From NCBI RefSeq assembly GCF_003228315.1, contig NZ_CP029693.1:2108001-2172000 (forward strand): a DNA stretch of 64,000 nt. The letters are read 5' to 3'. Each line of letters starts with the position of its first letter. Positions within the stretch are counted from its first letter, which is position 1. This document shows, piece by piece, positions 63,393 to 64,000 of this stretch. The notes beneath the pieces were generated by a model. That model searched no databases, had not been told where the DNA came from, and saw only the letters and a program-made list of their open reading frames with translations. Made by a program: the position numbers and the translations under genes. Source of the stretch: Pseudomonas putida (GTDB lineage Bacteria > Pseudomonadota > Gammaproteobacteria > Pseudomonadales > Pseudomonadaceae).

Positions 63393-63411
63393 CAAAGCAG
63401 ATCGCGGTCCC

Positions 63412-63514
63412 CTGTAGGAGCGAGCCTGCTCGCGATGAACGACGGGACACCGCGGGGTTTCAGGAAGCCAGCGTTATCGTTGACGACCATCGCGAGCAGG
63501 CTCGCTCCTACAGG
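63412..63514. repeat. REPIN (island 2)
   Basis: Inverted REP pair with the spacer GTTATCGTTGACGACC, essentially the same unit as in island 1 at 13581-13683. Confidence 0.88.
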
Positions 63515-63559
63515 GGGATAGAGGTACATCTGGAAGACATTGGTCGGCTGTCAGGCCGC

Positions 63560-63588
63560 CATCGCGGGCAAGCCTTGCTCCTACAGGG
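63560..63588. repeat. Single REP variant
   Basis: A solitary REP half (ATCGCGGGCAAGCCTTGCTC) of the variant family also seen at 51251. Confidence 0.75.
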
Positions 63589-63653
63589 GAAGGCGTGCAC
63601 CCGCCCCGCTCCGCCCCTCACCACTCAACAGGCCGAGCGTTAGCTCGCCTGCA

Positions 63654-63945
63654 AGCTTTTGATCTTGATCCACCCGCCCCTTCGGCAGGCTGAGTGGAGG
63701 CGTTTATCCGGGGGTAGGCGCGTAGCGCCGTGCGGCGCAGCCGCACACATCGAGAGGAGGTGCAGCGCAGCAAACCGGAGGCGATGCCCCCGGATGAATG
63801 CCGGAGCGAAGGGATCCCGAGCCTCAGCGAGGGACCGGACGCCGGGGCGAGCGTTTTTTTGCTTACTTTTTTGAGGCGTTTGTCAAAAAAGTGAGTCGCC
63901 GTAAGGGCGAAACCATAAGTCGCCGTTACCGAAGAAATGGATATA
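63654..63945. repeat. Long inverted repeat, right arm (island 2)
   Basis: This is the second copy of the right arm, in the same orientation as 13917-14192. It shares GGCTGAGTGGAGGC, CGATGCCCCCGGATGAATGC and CCGTAAGGGCGAAACCATAAG but diverges in the outer third. It ends near AAATGGATATA. Confidence 0.72.
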
Positions 63946-64000
63946 CACACCACCCAACCCCAGCCTGGTCGGCCCAGAGGCCGCCAAGGCCCAGCGACCA

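Larger units (their letters stand above)
63054..64000. other. Repeat-rich right edge of the window
   Basis: No gene is supported from the start of hsaA to the end. The interval holds the second long-repeat island, a REPIN and a REP half, and then ordinary sequence to the edge. Further steroid genes (hsaB, hsaD, kstD, kshAB) may lie beyond. Confidence 0.6.

Noticed and set aside
13581..63514. Evenly repeated palindromes as a possible CRISPR array
   Set aside because: The repeats are dispersed singly or in inverted pairs, with conserved rather than unique spacers, and no cas gene is present. They are REP/REPIN elements.
1..64000. Tn7-like attachment site at glmS or guide-RNA targeting
   Set aside because: No glmS end, CRISPR array or Cas gene is visible in the window.

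Overview
The window is a chromosomal segment of a Pseudomonas, most likely of the P. fluorescens group. The evidence is the core block ppiD-hupB-lon-clpX-clpP-tig, a tRNA Arg-His-Leu-His cluster next to folD, GC-rich coding sequence, and many REP/REPIN palindromes with the core GAGCCTGCTCGC. No genome search was possible, so the species is inferred.

Layout. (1) 1-8.5 kb is AT-rich accessory DNA. It holds a truncated hypothetical gene at the left edge, a KfrA-type DNA-binding coiled-coil protein, and a compact four-gene Tn7-like transposition operon (TnsA endonuclease, TnsB DDE transposase, TnsC AAA+ ATPase, TniQ/TnsD-like target selector). The TniQ protein has an unusual C-terminal run of helix-turn-helix-like units. 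A decayed gene remnant follows at 8.47-8.85 kb. (2) 8.9-26.3 kb is a hydroxyproline catabolic island. It has a GntR/FCD regulator, 4-hydroxyproline epimerase, a three-subunit D-hydroxyproline dehydrogenase (large subunit broken by two poly-G frameshifts), an LhpR-like PAS-AraC activator, a polar amino acid ABC transporter, an aconitase-X cis-3-hydroxyproline dehydratase, a proline-racemase-like protein with Ser/Thr in place of the catalytic cysteines, a DapA-like deaminase, an MFS permease, 2-oxoglutarate semialdehyde dehydrogenase and a pyrroline-2-carboxylate reductase. A palindrome, TCGTATACGA, recurs in front of key operons. (3) 26.5-29.9 kb holds a nitrilase-fold protein without the catalytic Cys, an AraC regulator, a 28-residue acidic peptide and a DUF2242 lipoprotein. 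(4) 30-42 kb is conserved core: ppiD, a tRNA-like relic, hupB, lon, clpX, clpP, tig, four tRNAs, folD and pbpG. (5) 42-49 kb has mixed housekeeping and small envelope genes, including terC, nhaR, an MFS exporter, sstT and DUF1993. (6) 49-63 kb is a minus-strand catabolic cluster that matches gene by gene the steroid C/D-ring (HIP) degradation set (IpdA, IpdB, IpdC, EchA20, FadE30, FadA6 types) together with HsaC- and HsaA-type enzymes for the opened A/B ring. This is a steroid or bile-acid module rather than generic fatty acid oxidation.

Two composite repeat islands (13.2-14.2 and 63.2-63.95 kb) consist of about 280-bp inverted arms flanking REPINs. The second lies at the outer edge of the steroid module.
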